Assembly (NCBI RefSeq): GCF_000250675.2 | Contig: NC_018681.1 | Location: 8,308,001 to 8,372,000 of the forward strand | Source of the DNA: Nocardia brasiliensis ATCC 700358 | Lineage (GTDB): Bacteria > Actinomycetota > Actinomycetes > Mycobacteriales > Mycobacteriaceae | Reading direction: 5' to 3' | Length of the DNA stretch: 64,000 nucleotides | Shown: positions 8,675 to 16,786 of the stretch, piece by piece | Position numbering within the stretch: position 1 is the first letter of the stretch | How the letters are laid out: every line of letters starts with the position of its first letter | Position numbers and translations under genes: made by a program | Notes under the pieces: model-generated | The model's input: only the letters and a program-made list of their open reading frames with translations | What the model was told of the DNA's origin: nothing | The model's database searches: none

Positions 8675-9568
8675 TCAGTTCGCGATGGTGAAGCAGGTGC
8701 GGCAGAAGTCCTCGCCGAATTCGGTGAGCCGCAAACTCTTGCGCACGATCTTGGGCGCGCGGCCCGCTTTCTTCAGCGCGGCCTCCACCACCGGCTGCAC
8801 CTCGAGCACCATGTACCGGCTCAGCACGACCGGATCATCGGAGATCAGCGTCAGGCCAAGCCGGTTGAGGTTGATCAGATACGGGCGGGAGCGATCCGGG
8901 TACCGCACGCCCGCCTGCTCCGGCACCGAGGTGAGATCGCCCTGCACCAGTTCCGAGCCGATGCCGAGCGGCCGGTTGGTGCGCACGTCGACCGAGGGCT
9001 GCGGGCCGTTCTGCGCCATGAAGCGCAGGATGCGCGCCTCGTCGGGCGCCAGTTCGTCCAGGATTCGGTCGTAGGCCGGGTGTACGTCCTCGGTGAAGTA
9101 GACGTCCGCGGAGCGGGCGAGCAGCGCGTCGCCGCGGCGGCGCAGTTCGTCGGTGCTCGCCGAGCGCAGGTAGGAACCGACGGCGAGGGCTTGCTGCTGC
9201 GCGCCGCTGTGATTGCCCGGCCCGTTCGGCGTCGGCACATAGCTGACGATCTCGCGCACCGAACCCTCGGTGACGCCGAGCGCGCTACGAGCTATGGAGC
9301 GCAACGCATTTCCGGTCCGCTCGGCGATATCGGCGGAGGATTCGCCGTCCAGCGCGGCCTGGGTGATCTCCTTGGTGACCTCGTAGGTGGTGCCGACCGC
9401 CCACTGGCCGCCGCGCACGACAGAGCCCGCCGCCAAGCCCGCGGCCCGGAACACCCCGCGAATCAGCCGGGCCTCGTTGCTGATCTGCCGCTGTTCGACA
9501 TCCGAGCTGCGCTCCACAGCGCGAGAACCGGCTCGAGCGATGTCCTGTCCGGTCCTGTCGTTTGCCAC
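8675..9568 (-). CDS. Abi-alpha (DUF4393) family protein, copy 1
   Basis: 297 residues from GTG 9568, which has GGAG five bases upstream; a longer version from 9607 lacks such a site. N-terminal half: two alanine/glycine-rich amphipathic or membrane-associated stretches (RGVFRAAGLAAGSVVRGG, then a helix through TYEVTKEITQAAL). C-terminal half: the Abi-alpha block with LAPDEARILRFMAQNGPQPS and LNRLGLTLI, ending in LTEFGEDFCRTC. It is a paralogue of the protein at 11143-12027: both carry DEARILRF, GPQPS.D.RT, EQAG.R.P.R, YL.NL.RLGL and LT.FG.DF.RTC in the same order. Abi-alpha proteins were named for abortive-infection homologues, but few have been tested. Divergent from the DUF445 gene. Confidence 0.78.
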   Translation of the reverse strand: MANDRTGQDIARAGSRAVERSSDVEQRQISNEARLIRGVFRAAGLAAGSVVRGGQWAVGTTYEVTKEITQAALDGESSADIAERTGNALRSIARSALGVTEGSVREIVSYVPTPNGPGNHSGAQQQALAVGSYLRSASTDELRRRGDALLARSADVYFTEDVHPAYDRILDELAPDEARILRFMAQNGPQPSVDVRTNRPLGIGSELVQGDLTSVPEQAGVRYPDRSRPYLINLNRLGLTLISDDPVVLSRYMVLEVQPVVEAALKKAGRAPKIVRKSLRLTEFGEDFCRTCFTIAN

Positions 9569-9829
9569 GTCTACTCCGATATCGCCAGGTGAACGAATCC
9601 GCCCCACAGATTACTGCCCCCTGTGTCGTTGGTCATTGTCGCGGTAGGACCGAGCAGGCGCGGCATTGCCGACAAACACTGTGACCGATATCTCGGCACG
9701 GTTCACCGCGGAGCCACCCGCGCGAGCGGATCCGGCCGGTCTCGCCACAATAGAGTCCCGATGCCGACAGGGTGCTACTTTGATGTTCCGGTGAGGCGGC
9801 GGTCACCGGAGTGTCGGCAGGAGGGTGTC

Positions 9830-11152
9830 GTGTTAGAGAGCGTGTTCGGAATCCACCCGACAATCCTGCTCGAGCTATTGACGATCCCACTTTTTACCGG
9901 GGTCATCGGGTACATAACCAACTGGACCGGCGTGCTGATGCTGTTCCGGCCGATCGCGTTCCATGGGGTGCGACTACCCGGACTTCGCGCGTTGTACCCC
10001 TTCCTGCCCAAACGAATTCAAGTGCTGCCGCTGCTGAGTTATGACGGGCGATTCGGCTGGCAGGGCATCGTGCCCTCGCGTGCGGACAAGATGGCGAGCA
10101 TCGCCGTCGACAAGGGGCTGGCCAAACTGGGCAGCGTCGCCGACTTCTACCGCGAACTGGAGCCGGACAAGCTCGCCGAACATCTCGCGAGCATCGCCGA
10201 CGAACAGATCCAGGACATCGTCGAAGAAATTCTCAAACGGGAACATCCACAGCTCTGGTACAACCTGCCGACCCAAGTGCGCGAGATGGTGCATGCACGG
10301 GTCAAGCAGCAACTGCCGGATATTCTGCGCGAGCTCACAGATGAATTGGGCGCGAATATTGATCAACTGCTCGATGTGAAGCAGATGGTGATTCGCTACT
10401 TCCAGGCCCGGCCGCAACTGCTCAACACACTGTTCCAGGTGCTCGGCGCAAAAGAGCTGCGGTTCATGATCAACTTCGGCTTTTTCTTCGGCGCGCCGAT
10501 GGGCGCGATCGTGGTCGCCGTGCTGCACCTGACCGGATGGCCGACGCTGGTGGTGTTGCCGATCGGCGGCGTGATCATCGGCTGGGTGGTCAACTGGGTC
10601 GGCATCAATATGATCTTCGCGCCCGCGTACCCGAAGTGGTGGTGCCCGTGGCGGCAAGGGCTGCTGATCAAGCGCCAGTCCGAGATCACCGACGGCTACG
10701 CCGAATTGGTGTCCAGTCAGGTGATGACCGTCGCCAACATCGGCGACGAACTGCTCAACGGACCGCGCTCGGACCGCACCATGCAGATGCTCGAGGACAC
10801 GCTGCGGCCCGCCGCGGACCGCGCGCTCGGTCCCGCCCGGCCCGCCGTCAAGTTCATGCTCGGCAGCCGCGAATACGATGCGCTGCAGTCCACGCTGACC
10901 ACCGAGGCCATGACCATCGCCCCGATCGCGTTCGCCGATCCGGAGTTCAACGTGCGCCAGGGCAGGCATATCAACCAGTACATCGCCAAGCAGATGGCGG
11001 CGCTGAAACCGCCGGACTTCGTGGACATGCTGCGCTCGGCCATCAAACAAGATGAGTGGCTGCTTTTTCTGCATGGCGGCGTGTTGGGACTCTTCGCCGG
11101 ATACGCTCATATCCTGATCTTCGGAACAGGAGTGGCGACCACATGGCTGTAG
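9830..11152 (+). CDS. DUF445 family membrane protein
   Basis: 440 residues from GTG 9830, preceded by AGGAGGG with ideal spacing; longer in-frame starts lack this. An N-terminal membrane segment (LLTIPLFTGVIGYITNWTGV) leads into the DUF445 region, followed by a long helical, charged domain, a central hydrophobic block (GAIVVAVLHLTGW... and GGVIIGWVVNWVGINMIF) and a C-terminal membrane helix ending near the stop. The repeated YITNWTG/VVNWVGIN pattern is typical of DUF445 (YheB/YjiN-like) proteins, whose function is not established. Its stop overlaps the start of the second Abi-alpha gene by 10 bases, so the two are translationally coupled. Confidence 0.85.
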   Translation: MLESVFGIHPTILLELLTIPLFTGVIGYITNWTGVLMLFRPIAFHGVRLPGLRALYPFLPKRIQVLPLLSYDGRFGWQGIVPSRADKMASIAVDKGLAKLGSVADFYRELEPDKLAEHLASIADEQIQDIVEEILKREHPQLWYNLPTQVREMVHARVKQQLPDILRELTDELGANIDQLLDVKQMVIRYFQARPQLLNTLFQVLGAKELRFMINFGFFFGAPMGAIVVAVLHLTGWPTLVVLPIGGVIIGWVVNWVGINMIFAPAYPKWWCPWRQGLLIKRQSEITDGYAELVSSQVMTVANIGDELLNGPRSDRTMQMLEDTLRPAADRALGPARPAVKFMLGSREYDALQSTLTTEAMTIAPIAFADPEFNVRQGRHINQYIAKQMAALKPPDFVDMLRSAIKQDEWLLFLHGGVLGLFAGYAHILIFGTGVATTWL

Positions 11153-12027
11153 CGAAACCCGGACCCGGCGACGATGCCGGGGCCGTCGAGCACCACCCCG
11201 AGGTCGCCCCGGCGTCCACGGAACTCGCGCGACGGCCGGACCGCGCGATCTTACGCCGCGACGAATCCCCTTCGCGCGTCTCCTATCCCGTGGCCACCGT
11301 GCGTGCGGCGACCGGCGTCGCACGGGTCACCTGGAGCGCACTGACCGGCATGACCGCGTGGAGCGTCGGCACCGCGGTCGGCGTCGGCGCGACCGTCGTG
11401 CAGCGCAGCATTCAGGGCGTGCCGCCGCGAGAAGTGCTGGCCGAGGCCGAATCCGAGGTGCGCGACCGGGTGCGCCGCGCGCTCGGGCTACCGGAGGCAC
11501 CGAACGAGCCTGCCGGACAACCCGTTCCGACGCTGCGCGAGCAGGGCGCGGCGCTGCTGCGGCTGTCGGCGAGCACGCACGGCGAGGACGAGAACCATCC
11601 GGCCTTCGCGGGCATGCTCGCCGAGCTGACCCCCGACGAGGCCCGCATCCTGCGCTTCCTGCACATGGACGGCCCGCAACCCTCGATCGACATCCGCACC
11701 GGCCGCCCGCGGCTGGGCGCGGAACGGCTCGGCTCCATGCTGACGCTGGTCGGCGAGCAGGCCGGACTGCGCTTCCCGAACCGGATCCAGCAGTACCTGA
11801 CCAACCTGCGCAGGCTCGGCCTGGTCGAGCACACCCGCGAGCCCGTCGGCAATCCGAACCGCTATCAGCTGCTCGAAGCCCAGGCACCGGTGCGAGAGCT
11901 GTTGAAGCGCTCCGGATTCGGCACCAAGGTGATCTACCGCAGCATCGTGCTCACGGGGTTCGGCACGGACTTCGTCCGCACCTGCATTCCGGTCGTCGTG
12001 TCCGACGATCGCGCCTCCGGCCACTAG
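11143..12027 (+). CDS. Abi-alpha (DUF4393) family protein, copy 2
   Basis: 294 residues from ATG 11143, which lies inside the last codons of the DUF445 gene with AGGAG upstream. N-terminus polar, then two glycine/valine-rich helices (about residues 50-85, WSVGTAVGVGATVV), then the Abi-alpha domain: LTPDEARILRFLHMDGPQPS, EQAGLRFPNRIQQYLTNLRR and LTGFGTDFVRTC. It is similar in length and order to copy 1 on the other side of DUF445. Coupling to a membrane protein suggests a membrane-bound complex of the three (inference). The biological role, defence or envelope, cannot be read from sequence. Confidence 0.8.
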   Translation: MAVAKPGPGDDAGAVEHHPEVAPASTELARRPDRAILRRDESPSRVSYPVATVRAATGVARVTWSALTGMTAWSVGTAVGVGATVVQRSIQGVPPREVLAEAESEVRDRVRRALGLPEAPNEPAGQPVPTLREQGAALLRLSASTHGEDENHPAFAGMLAELTPDEARILRFLHMDGPQPSIDIRTGRPRLGAERLGSMLTLVGEQAGLRFPNRIQQYLTNLRRLGLVEHTREPVGNPNRYQLLEAQAPVRELLKRSGFGTKVIYRSIVLTGFGTDFVRTCIPVVVSDDRASGH

Positions 12028-12047
12028 CCGCGCACAGCTCGTCACCG

Positions 12048-12076
12048 CCTCGCAGTAGCTATCCGCCGCTGCGAGG
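12048..12076. terminator. Hairpin between Abi-alpha copy 2 and uup
   Basis: 8-bp perfect stem CCTCGCAG / CTGCGAGG with a 13-base loop in the 64-bp gap between convergent stop codons. Probable shared terminator; the loop is long, so confidence is moderate. Confidence 0.45.
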
Positions 12077-12091
12077 GGTGTGCCGCCGGGC

Positions 12092-13891
12092 TTAAACGTC
12101 CTCTGCCAGCTCCATCCAGCGTTCCTCGGCGGCTTCCTTGTCCGCCACCACCTGCTTGAGTTCGGCATTGAGCGTGACGAGCTTGTCCGGGTCGGTGGCG
12201 GCGTCGGCGAGCGCGGCGTGCAGGCGCTGCTCGCGTTCGTCGAATTTCTCGATGGCGCGTTCGAGCCGGGACAGCTCCTTGCGGGCGGCGCGCTGAGCGG
12301 CGGCGTCGGTCACCGGCGCGGCCGCCTTGTCGGCCACGCGGGTGGCGCTCTGCCCTTGCGCCGCACGCTTTTTCAGATACTCGTCGATGCCGCCGGGCAG
12401 GTTGGTGAGCTTGCCGTCGCCGAACAGCGCCCAGGTCGTGTCACAGATGCGCTCGATCAGATAGCGGTCGTGACTGATCACCACGAGGGTGCCGGCCCAG
12501 TTGTCGAGCAGGTCTTCCAACTGCTGCAGGGTGTCGATGTCCAGGTCGTTGGTCGGCTCGTCGAGCAGCAGCACGTTCGGCTCGGCCATCAGGATGCGGG
12601 TCAATTGCAGCCTGCGCCGTTCGCCACCGGAGAGGTCCCCGACCGGCGTGCGCTGGCGGGCCGGGCTGAAGCCGAGTCGCTCGGCCAGCTGACCGGCCGA
12701 GATCTCCTTGTCGCCCAGCATGATTCGCTGCGCGACCTGCTGCACCGCCTCGAGCACCCGCATATCGGTCGGCAGATCGTCGAGTTCCTGCCGCAGCCAG
12801 CCGATCTGCACCGTCTGGCCCTGAATCCGCTTGCCCGCGACCGGTTCGGTGTCTCCGGCCAGGGTGCGCAGCAGCGTCGTCTTGCCGGAACCGTTCACCC
12901 CGACCAGGCCGACCCGCTCGCCCGGCGCGAGCCGCCAGGTCAAGTCGCGCACCAACTCCCGGCCGTCCGGCGTGGTGAGGGTGGTGTCCTCGAGCTCGAT
13001 GACGACGCGACCGAGCCGCTTGCGCGCGAACGCGGCCAGCGAGACGCTGTCGCGCGGCGGCGGCACGTCGGCGATCAGCGCCTCGGCCGCCTCCACCCGG
13101 TAGCGCGGTTTGGACGTCCGGGCCTTCGCGCCGCGGCGCAGCCAGGCCAGTTCCTTGCGCGCCAGATTGCTGCGCCGCGCCTCGGTGGCATCGGCCTGCC
13201 TGGCCCGTTCGGCGCGGGCGAAGATCCAGTCGCCGTAGCCGCCCGCATAGCTTTCGACCTTGCCGCCGACCACCTCCCAGGTGTCGGTGGCGACGGTGTC
13301 GAGGAACCAGCGATCGTGGGTCACCACGACCAGCGCGCTGCGGCGTTCGAGCAGATGCGCGGCCAGCCACTGCACGCCCTCGACGTCGAGGTGGTTGGTC
13401 GGTTCGTCGAGCACGAGCAGGTCGAGGTCGCGGACCAGCGCGGCGGCCAGCGCGACGCGGCGCCGCTCCCCACCGGACAGGTTGTCGATCGAGGTCTGCA
13501 GGCCGAGCCCGGCGATGCCGATGCCCTCCAGCACGGTCCGGATGCGCGGATTTGCGGCCCACTCGTGTTCGGCCACAGCGTCCGTGCCGCCCGGTACCCC
13601 GTTCAAGTCGTCGGCCAGCCCCGCCAGCACGACCGACCCGACCGTCGCCCCCGCGGGCAGCACGCCGCGCTGCGTCACCACCGCGAGCCGCAGTCCGCCG
13701 ACCCGGCTGACCCGGCCGCTGTCCGGCGGCTCGAGGCCGGTGAGCACCTCGAGCAAGGTGGTCTTGCCACCTCCGTTGAGACCGACGACCCCGATGCGCT
13801 CGCCCGCGTGCACGCCGAGTGACACGTTGTCGAGCAGCGGGGTGATCCCGAAGCTCTTGGAGACTTGCTCGAGGTTGATCAGGTTGGACAT
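12092..13891 (-). CDS. uup: ABC-F ATPase, Uup-like
   Basis: 599 residues with two ABC ATPase domains in tandem and no membrane domain. Walker A loops GLNGGGKTT (near residue 40) and GVNGSGKTT (near 330); signatures LSGGERRR in both; Walker B LLVLDEPTNHLD and LLLDEPTNDLD; an arm/linker between the domains rich in Arg/Ala. The C-terminal ~70 residues form a charged coiled coil (LSRLERAIEKFDEREQRL and on), as in Uup and unlike EttA. ABC-F proteins act on the ribosome; Uup also binds DNA and affects precise transposon excision in E. coli. Not tied to its neighbours in function. Confidence 0.9.
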   Translation of the reverse strand: MSNLINLEQVSKSFGITPLLDNVSLGVHAGERIGVVGLNGGGKTTLLEVLTGLEPPDSGRVSRVGGLRLAVVTQRGVLPAGATVGSVVLAGLADDLNGVPGGTDAVAEHEWAANPRIRTVLEGIGIAGLGLQTSIDNLSGGERRRVALAAALVRDLDLLVLDEPTNHLDVEGVQWLAAHLLERRSALVVVTHDRWFLDTVATDTWEVVGGKVESYAGGYGDWIFARAERARQADATEARRSNLARKELAWLRRGAKARTSKPRYRVEAAEALIADVPPPRDSVSLAAFARKRLGRVVIELEDTTLTTPDGRELVRDLTWRLAPGERVGLVGVNGSGKTTLLRTLAGDTEPVAGKRIQGQTVQIGWLRQELDDLPTDMRVLEAVQQVAQRIMLGDKEISAGQLAERLGFSPARQRTPVGDLSGGERRRLQLTRILMAEPNVLLLDEPTNDLDIDTLQQLEDLLDNWAGTLVVISHDRYLIERICDTTWALFGDGKLTNLPGGIDEYLKKRAAQGQSATRVADKAAAPVTDAAAQRAARKELSRLERAIEKFDEREQRLHAALADAATDPDKLVTLNAELKQVVADKEAAEERWMELAEDV

Positions 13892-14000
13892 GGATCCTTC
13901 CGGGCTGCGCGGGGGCGGGACCGATACTCGCCCTGAGCCAGGGTACTGAGCGCGTCCGCACCCGCCTCGACCAGCTGAGCGGTCCGCCGGGCTTGCGTGA

Positions 14001-14058
14001 CGAACGGCGTTCGCCTACATTGAGAACACGAACAACGTTCGTAACGAACAAAGTTAGT
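14001..14058. promoter_or_regulatory. Array of three CGAAC-N3-GTTCG operators
   Basis: CGAAC-GGC-GTTCG at 14001-14013, ACGAAC-AAC-GTTCGT at 14028-14042 (perfect), and ACGAAC-AAA-GTTAGT at 14044-14058 (one mismatch). Centres are 28 and 16 bp apart. The sites lie between uup (divergent) and the luciferase-like gene whose ATG is ~108 bp further on. The half-site and 3-base spacer resemble TetR-family operators, but no regulator gene is adjacent. Confidence 0.65.
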
Positions 14059-14165
14059 CAGCTAGGGCTCCCCGGAAGTACAGCCGCAGATGGGAGCCCC
14101 ACCTCGCTCGGCGAGGTGCGCGCGGGCGGCCCGATCCATTCGCGTTCCCTCCTGGAGGTTCTCCC

Positions 14166-15014
14166 ATGCATGTCGGTCTCGGCCTGCCCATTTCCGATCC
14201 CGCGGCACTGCTCGACTGGGCCAGGCGCGCCGACGCCGGCCCGTTCAGCACGCTCGGCCTGCTCGATCGGCTCGTCTACCACAATCCGGAACCACTCGTC
14301 GCGCTGGCCGCGCTCGCCGGCGCCACCAGCCGCGTCAGGCTGCAGACCGAGGTGCTCATCGCGCCGCTGCGCGAGCCCGTGCTGCTCGCCAAACAGGCGG
14401 CCACCCTCGATCGCATGTCCGGCGGCCGCTTCGTGCTCGGCCTCGGCGTCGGCGGACGCGCGGACGACCACCTCGCCTCCGGCACCGACCTGCGCACGCG
14501 CGGCCGTCGCCTGGACGAACAGCTGGATGTGCTGCGCCGCGTGTGGTCCGGCGCGCCCTACGGCGCCGACTGCGGCCCGATCGGGCCCGTCCCGTCCCGA
14601 CCCGACGGACCCGAGTTGCTCTTCGGCGGCTTCCAGCCCGCCGCGATCGACCGCGTAGGCCGTTGGGGCGGCGGACTTCTCGCCGCCGCCGCACCGTCCT
14701 GGGCCGGCGACCTCTTCGACACCGCCCGGCGCTCCTGGACCGAGCACGGCCGCCCCGGCGCGCCGCGCATCGTCGCCCAGGTCAACGTCGCACTCGGCGA
14801 CCGGCACCTGATCGATGCCGCCCGTGCCGCCATCGGCGGCTACTACGAATTCAGCGGCCGCGCCGACTACATGGTCGACGGCATGCTCACCACCCCCGAC
14901 GACATCCGCTCGGCGATCAAACAATTCGCGGATCTAGGCGCCGACGAGGTGATGCTCTACTGCCACGGCCACGACGCCGACCAGGTCGACCGGCTCGCCG
15001 ACGTGCTCGCCTGA
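14166..15014 (+). CDS. Luciferase-like (LLM) flavin/F420-dependent oxidoreductase
   Basis: 282 residues from ATG 14166, preceded by TGGAGG. The bacterial-luciferase fold is recognisable by LVALAALAGATSRVRLQTEV, EPVLLAKQAATLDRMSGGRFVLGLGVG and the late RIVAQVNVALGD strand. In actinobacteria such proteins usually use coenzyme F420 or FMN to reduce or oxidise small organic substrates; the substrate here is unknown. The operator array upstream implies tight regulation. Its stop is directly followed by the ispE stop on the other strand, with no intergenic sequence. Confidence 0.86.
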   Translation: MHVGLGLPISDPAALLDWARRADAGPFSTLGLLDRLVYHNPEPLVALAALAGATSRVRLQTEVLIAPLREPVLLAKQAATLDRMSGGRFVLGLGVGGRADDHLASGTDLRTRGRRLDEQLDVLRRVWSGAPYGADCGPIGPVPSRPDGPELLFGGFQPAAIDRVGRWGGGLLAAAAPSWAGDLFDTARRSWTEHGRPGAPRIVAQVNVALGDRHLIDAARAAIGGYYEFSGRADYMVDGMLTTPDDIRSAIKQFADLGADEVMLYCHGHDADQVDRLADVLA

Positions 15015-15950
15015 TCAGTGCTTTCCGGGCGGCTCACTGTTGAGCACCCGGGCACCCGCGACCGGCCCGCTGGCGGTGCGCACGCTGCGGCACACGCCCG
15101 CACCGGCCAGTTCGGCCGCCACCGCCACCGCGGATTCCTCGCTCGCGCAAAGGAATGCGCAGGTGGGGCCGGAGCCGGAGACCAAGCCCGCCAGCGCGCC
15201 GGCGTCGACGCCGGCGCGCAGCGTACGCCGCAATTCCGGCTGCAACGACAGCGCCGCCGCCTGCAGGTCGTTACCCAGCAGCGGAGCAAGCTGTTTCGGA
15301 TCGCCGAAGGCCAAGGCCTGCATCAGCTGCTGGGGTTCACCGAGCCGGGGCGGGGCGCCGTTGGCGCGCAGCCGGTCCAGTTCGGCGAACACCGCGGGCG
15401 TCGACAAGCCGACCTTGGCCAGCGCGAGCACCCAGTGAAAGGTGTTGCGGGACAGCACCGGAAGCAGGCGCTCGCCGCGTCCGGTGCCGAGCGCGGTACC
15501 ACCGTGCAGCGCGAACGGGACGTCGCTGCCGAGTTCGGCGGCGATCGCGGCCAGTTCCTCGCGGCCCAGCCCGAGATCCCACAGCTCGTTGAGGCCGACC
15601 AGGGTCGCGGCGGCGTCGGCACTACCACCCGCCATGCCGCCGGCCACCGGAATGCCCTTGGCGATGGCGATTTCCACCAGCGGCGCGCGACCCGCCAGAT
15701 GCGCGAGGCGAACGGCCGCCTTCCACACCAGATTGGTGCGGTCGGTCGGCACCTCCGCGGCGCCTTCACCGGACACTCGCACGGCGAGCGAGGCCGCGGG
15801 GGCGATCTCCAGATCATCGCTGAGCGACAGCGCCTGGAAGACCGTCGTCAGATCGTGAAAGCCGTCCGCGCGCAGGTCACCGACGCCGAGATGGAGGTTC
15901 ACCTTGGACGGTGCCCGCACGGTGATGGGACTGGGGACAACTGACAGCAC
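15015..15950 (-). CDS. ispE: 4-diphosphocytidyl-2-C-methyl-D-erythritol kinase
   Basis: 311 residues. GHMP-family kinase of the MEP isoprenoid pathway: phosphorylates the 2-hydroxyl of CDP-methylerythritol with ATP. N-terminal motif APSKVNLHLGVGDLRADGFH, ATP-binding PVAGGMAGGSADAAAT, and VSGSGPTCAFL near the C-terminus are all present. In mycobacteria ispE follows ksgA directly; here a plus-strand copper chaperone gene and ~840 bp separate them, so ispE must have its own promoter, presumably in 15951-16110. Confidence 0.95.
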   Translation of the reverse strand: MLSVVPSPITVRAPSKVNLHLGVGDLRADGFHDLTTVFQALSLSDDLEIAPAASLAVRVSGEGAAEVPTDRTNLVWKAAVRLAHLAGRAPLVEIAIAKGIPVAGGMAGGSADAAATLVGLNELWDLGLGREELAAIAAELGSDVPFALHGGTALGTGRGERLLPVLSRNTFHWVLALAKVGLSTPAVFAELDRLRANGAPPRLGEPQQLMQALAFGDPKQLAPLLGNDLQAAALSLQPELRRTLRAGVDAGALAGLVSGSGPTCAFLCASEESAVAVAAELAGAGVCRSVRTASGPVAGARVLNSEPPGKH

Positions 15951-16114
15951 GATGACCTAGCGTAACGGGTGGGCTCGGCGGTTGCTCGCGTCGATATGCG
16001 CCTTTCACCCGATGTGAATCTTTCGGTTACGGCAACCCGCCGCGGGGGCCGTCGATCCAGCGATCAACGCTCCGGTAGCCCTCGGTCGCGGCGCGGAACG
16101 ACGTCTTGCCTTCA

Positions 16115-16131
16115 ATACCCCTTGGGGGTAT
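16115..16131. promoter_or_regulatory. CsoR-type copper operator upstream of the copper chaperone
   Basis: ATACCCC-TTG-GGGGTAT, a 7-bp perfect inverted repeat, with a further GGGGTACCCC palindrome just downstream at about 16144-16153. This is the GC-block palindrome typical of CsoR-family Cu(I) repressors. It lies 58 bp before the chaperone ATG, so copper should induce the gene. No csoR gene is in the window, so the repressor must act in trans. Confidence 0.75.
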
Positions 16132-16189
16132 GTTCGAATCGTCGGGGTACCCCCGGCCCGTATGATGGATCCAAGCGAAGGAGTCGGAG

Positions 16190-16396
16190 ATGCCCAGTTC
16201 CACCTACACCGTCACGGGGATGACCTGCGGGCACTGCGTGAGCTCCGTCAAGACGGAGATCGGCAAGATCGACGGCGTCACGAGCGTCGACGTGGATCTT
16301 GCCAGCGGCGCGGTCACGGTCGCCAGCACCGCGCCGCTCGCGGACACCGATATCGCCGCCGCCGTGGACGAGGCAGGTTACGAAGTCGCCGTTTGA
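16190..16396 (+). CDS. copZ: Copper chaperone (heavy-metal-associated domain)
   Basis: 68 residues, one complete HMA domain. The metal site is GMTCGHCVSSV (CxxC with the usual Met before the first Cys and HC...V after), in a beta-alpha-beta-beta-alpha-beta fold ending in AAAVDEAGYEVAV. Such proteins carry Cu(I) in the cytoplasm and hand it to P-type ATPases or CsoR. The CsoR-type palindrome upstream supports a copper role. No copper ATPase is nearby, so it is an orphan inserted between ksgA and ispE, and read on the opposite strand to both. Confidence 0.9.
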   Translation: MPSSTYTVTGMTCGHCVSSVKTEIGKIDGVTSVDVDLASGAVTVASTAPLADTDIAAAVDEAGYEVAV

Positions 16397-16448
16397 CCGC
16401 ACGACTCGGCCGAAACCGGCCGGTCCCCTGGGTTTTTCGGACACCGAG

Positions 16449-16475
16449 AGCCGGACGGCACCCCGCCGTCCGGCT
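16449..16475 (+). terminator. Hairpin after copZ
   Basis: Perfect 11-bp stem AGCCGGACGGC / GCCGTCCGGCT around a 5-base ACCCC loop, 52 bp past the copZ stop. Strong intrinsic-terminator-like structure without a T-tract. Confidence 0.6.
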
Positions 16476-16786
16476 GCTGCGCGCAGGCACTAACATGGCG
16501 TATTCCGTAGTGTGCCCACACGAATCATCCACAGGCTCATCCACATCCGGCGAAACGTCGCGCCGGTGCCGTGGCCACCTCTCGGCAGCCCATCGATCAA
16601 GATCAGCCCGCACCCACGTTGAGCTGTAGTTCTCGCCTTAGGCGGATCGATAAGGCAGCCAATCGAATCGGCCCGAGGCTCGCGCCGCAAACCCGGGCCC
16701 GTGCGGTGTCAAACCTGAGTTATCCACAATCCACATCGCCGAATGGACTGGCAGCGCAGGAGAAACCGACCGGTCCGGCGCACGAG
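16476..16786. other. Gap of ~310 bp between the copZ hairpin and ksgA
   Basis: Contains no convincing gene on either strand. It holds two TTATCCACA/ATCCACA-like pieces (near 16528 and 16719), which I do not regard as an origin because no DnaA-box cluster or dnaA/dnaN genes are present. The rest looks like ordinary spacer downstream of ksgA. Confidence 0.4.

Noticed and set aside
12080..13822. Long plus-strand open frame opposite the Uup-like gene
   Set aside because: Mirror of the ABC-F gene; the minus-strand protein has all Walker and signature motifs.
16520..16740. TTATCCACA-like pieces as a replication origin or DnaA boxes
   Set aside because: Only two or three scattered imperfect pieces, no AT-rich unwinding element and no dnaA or dnaN gene.
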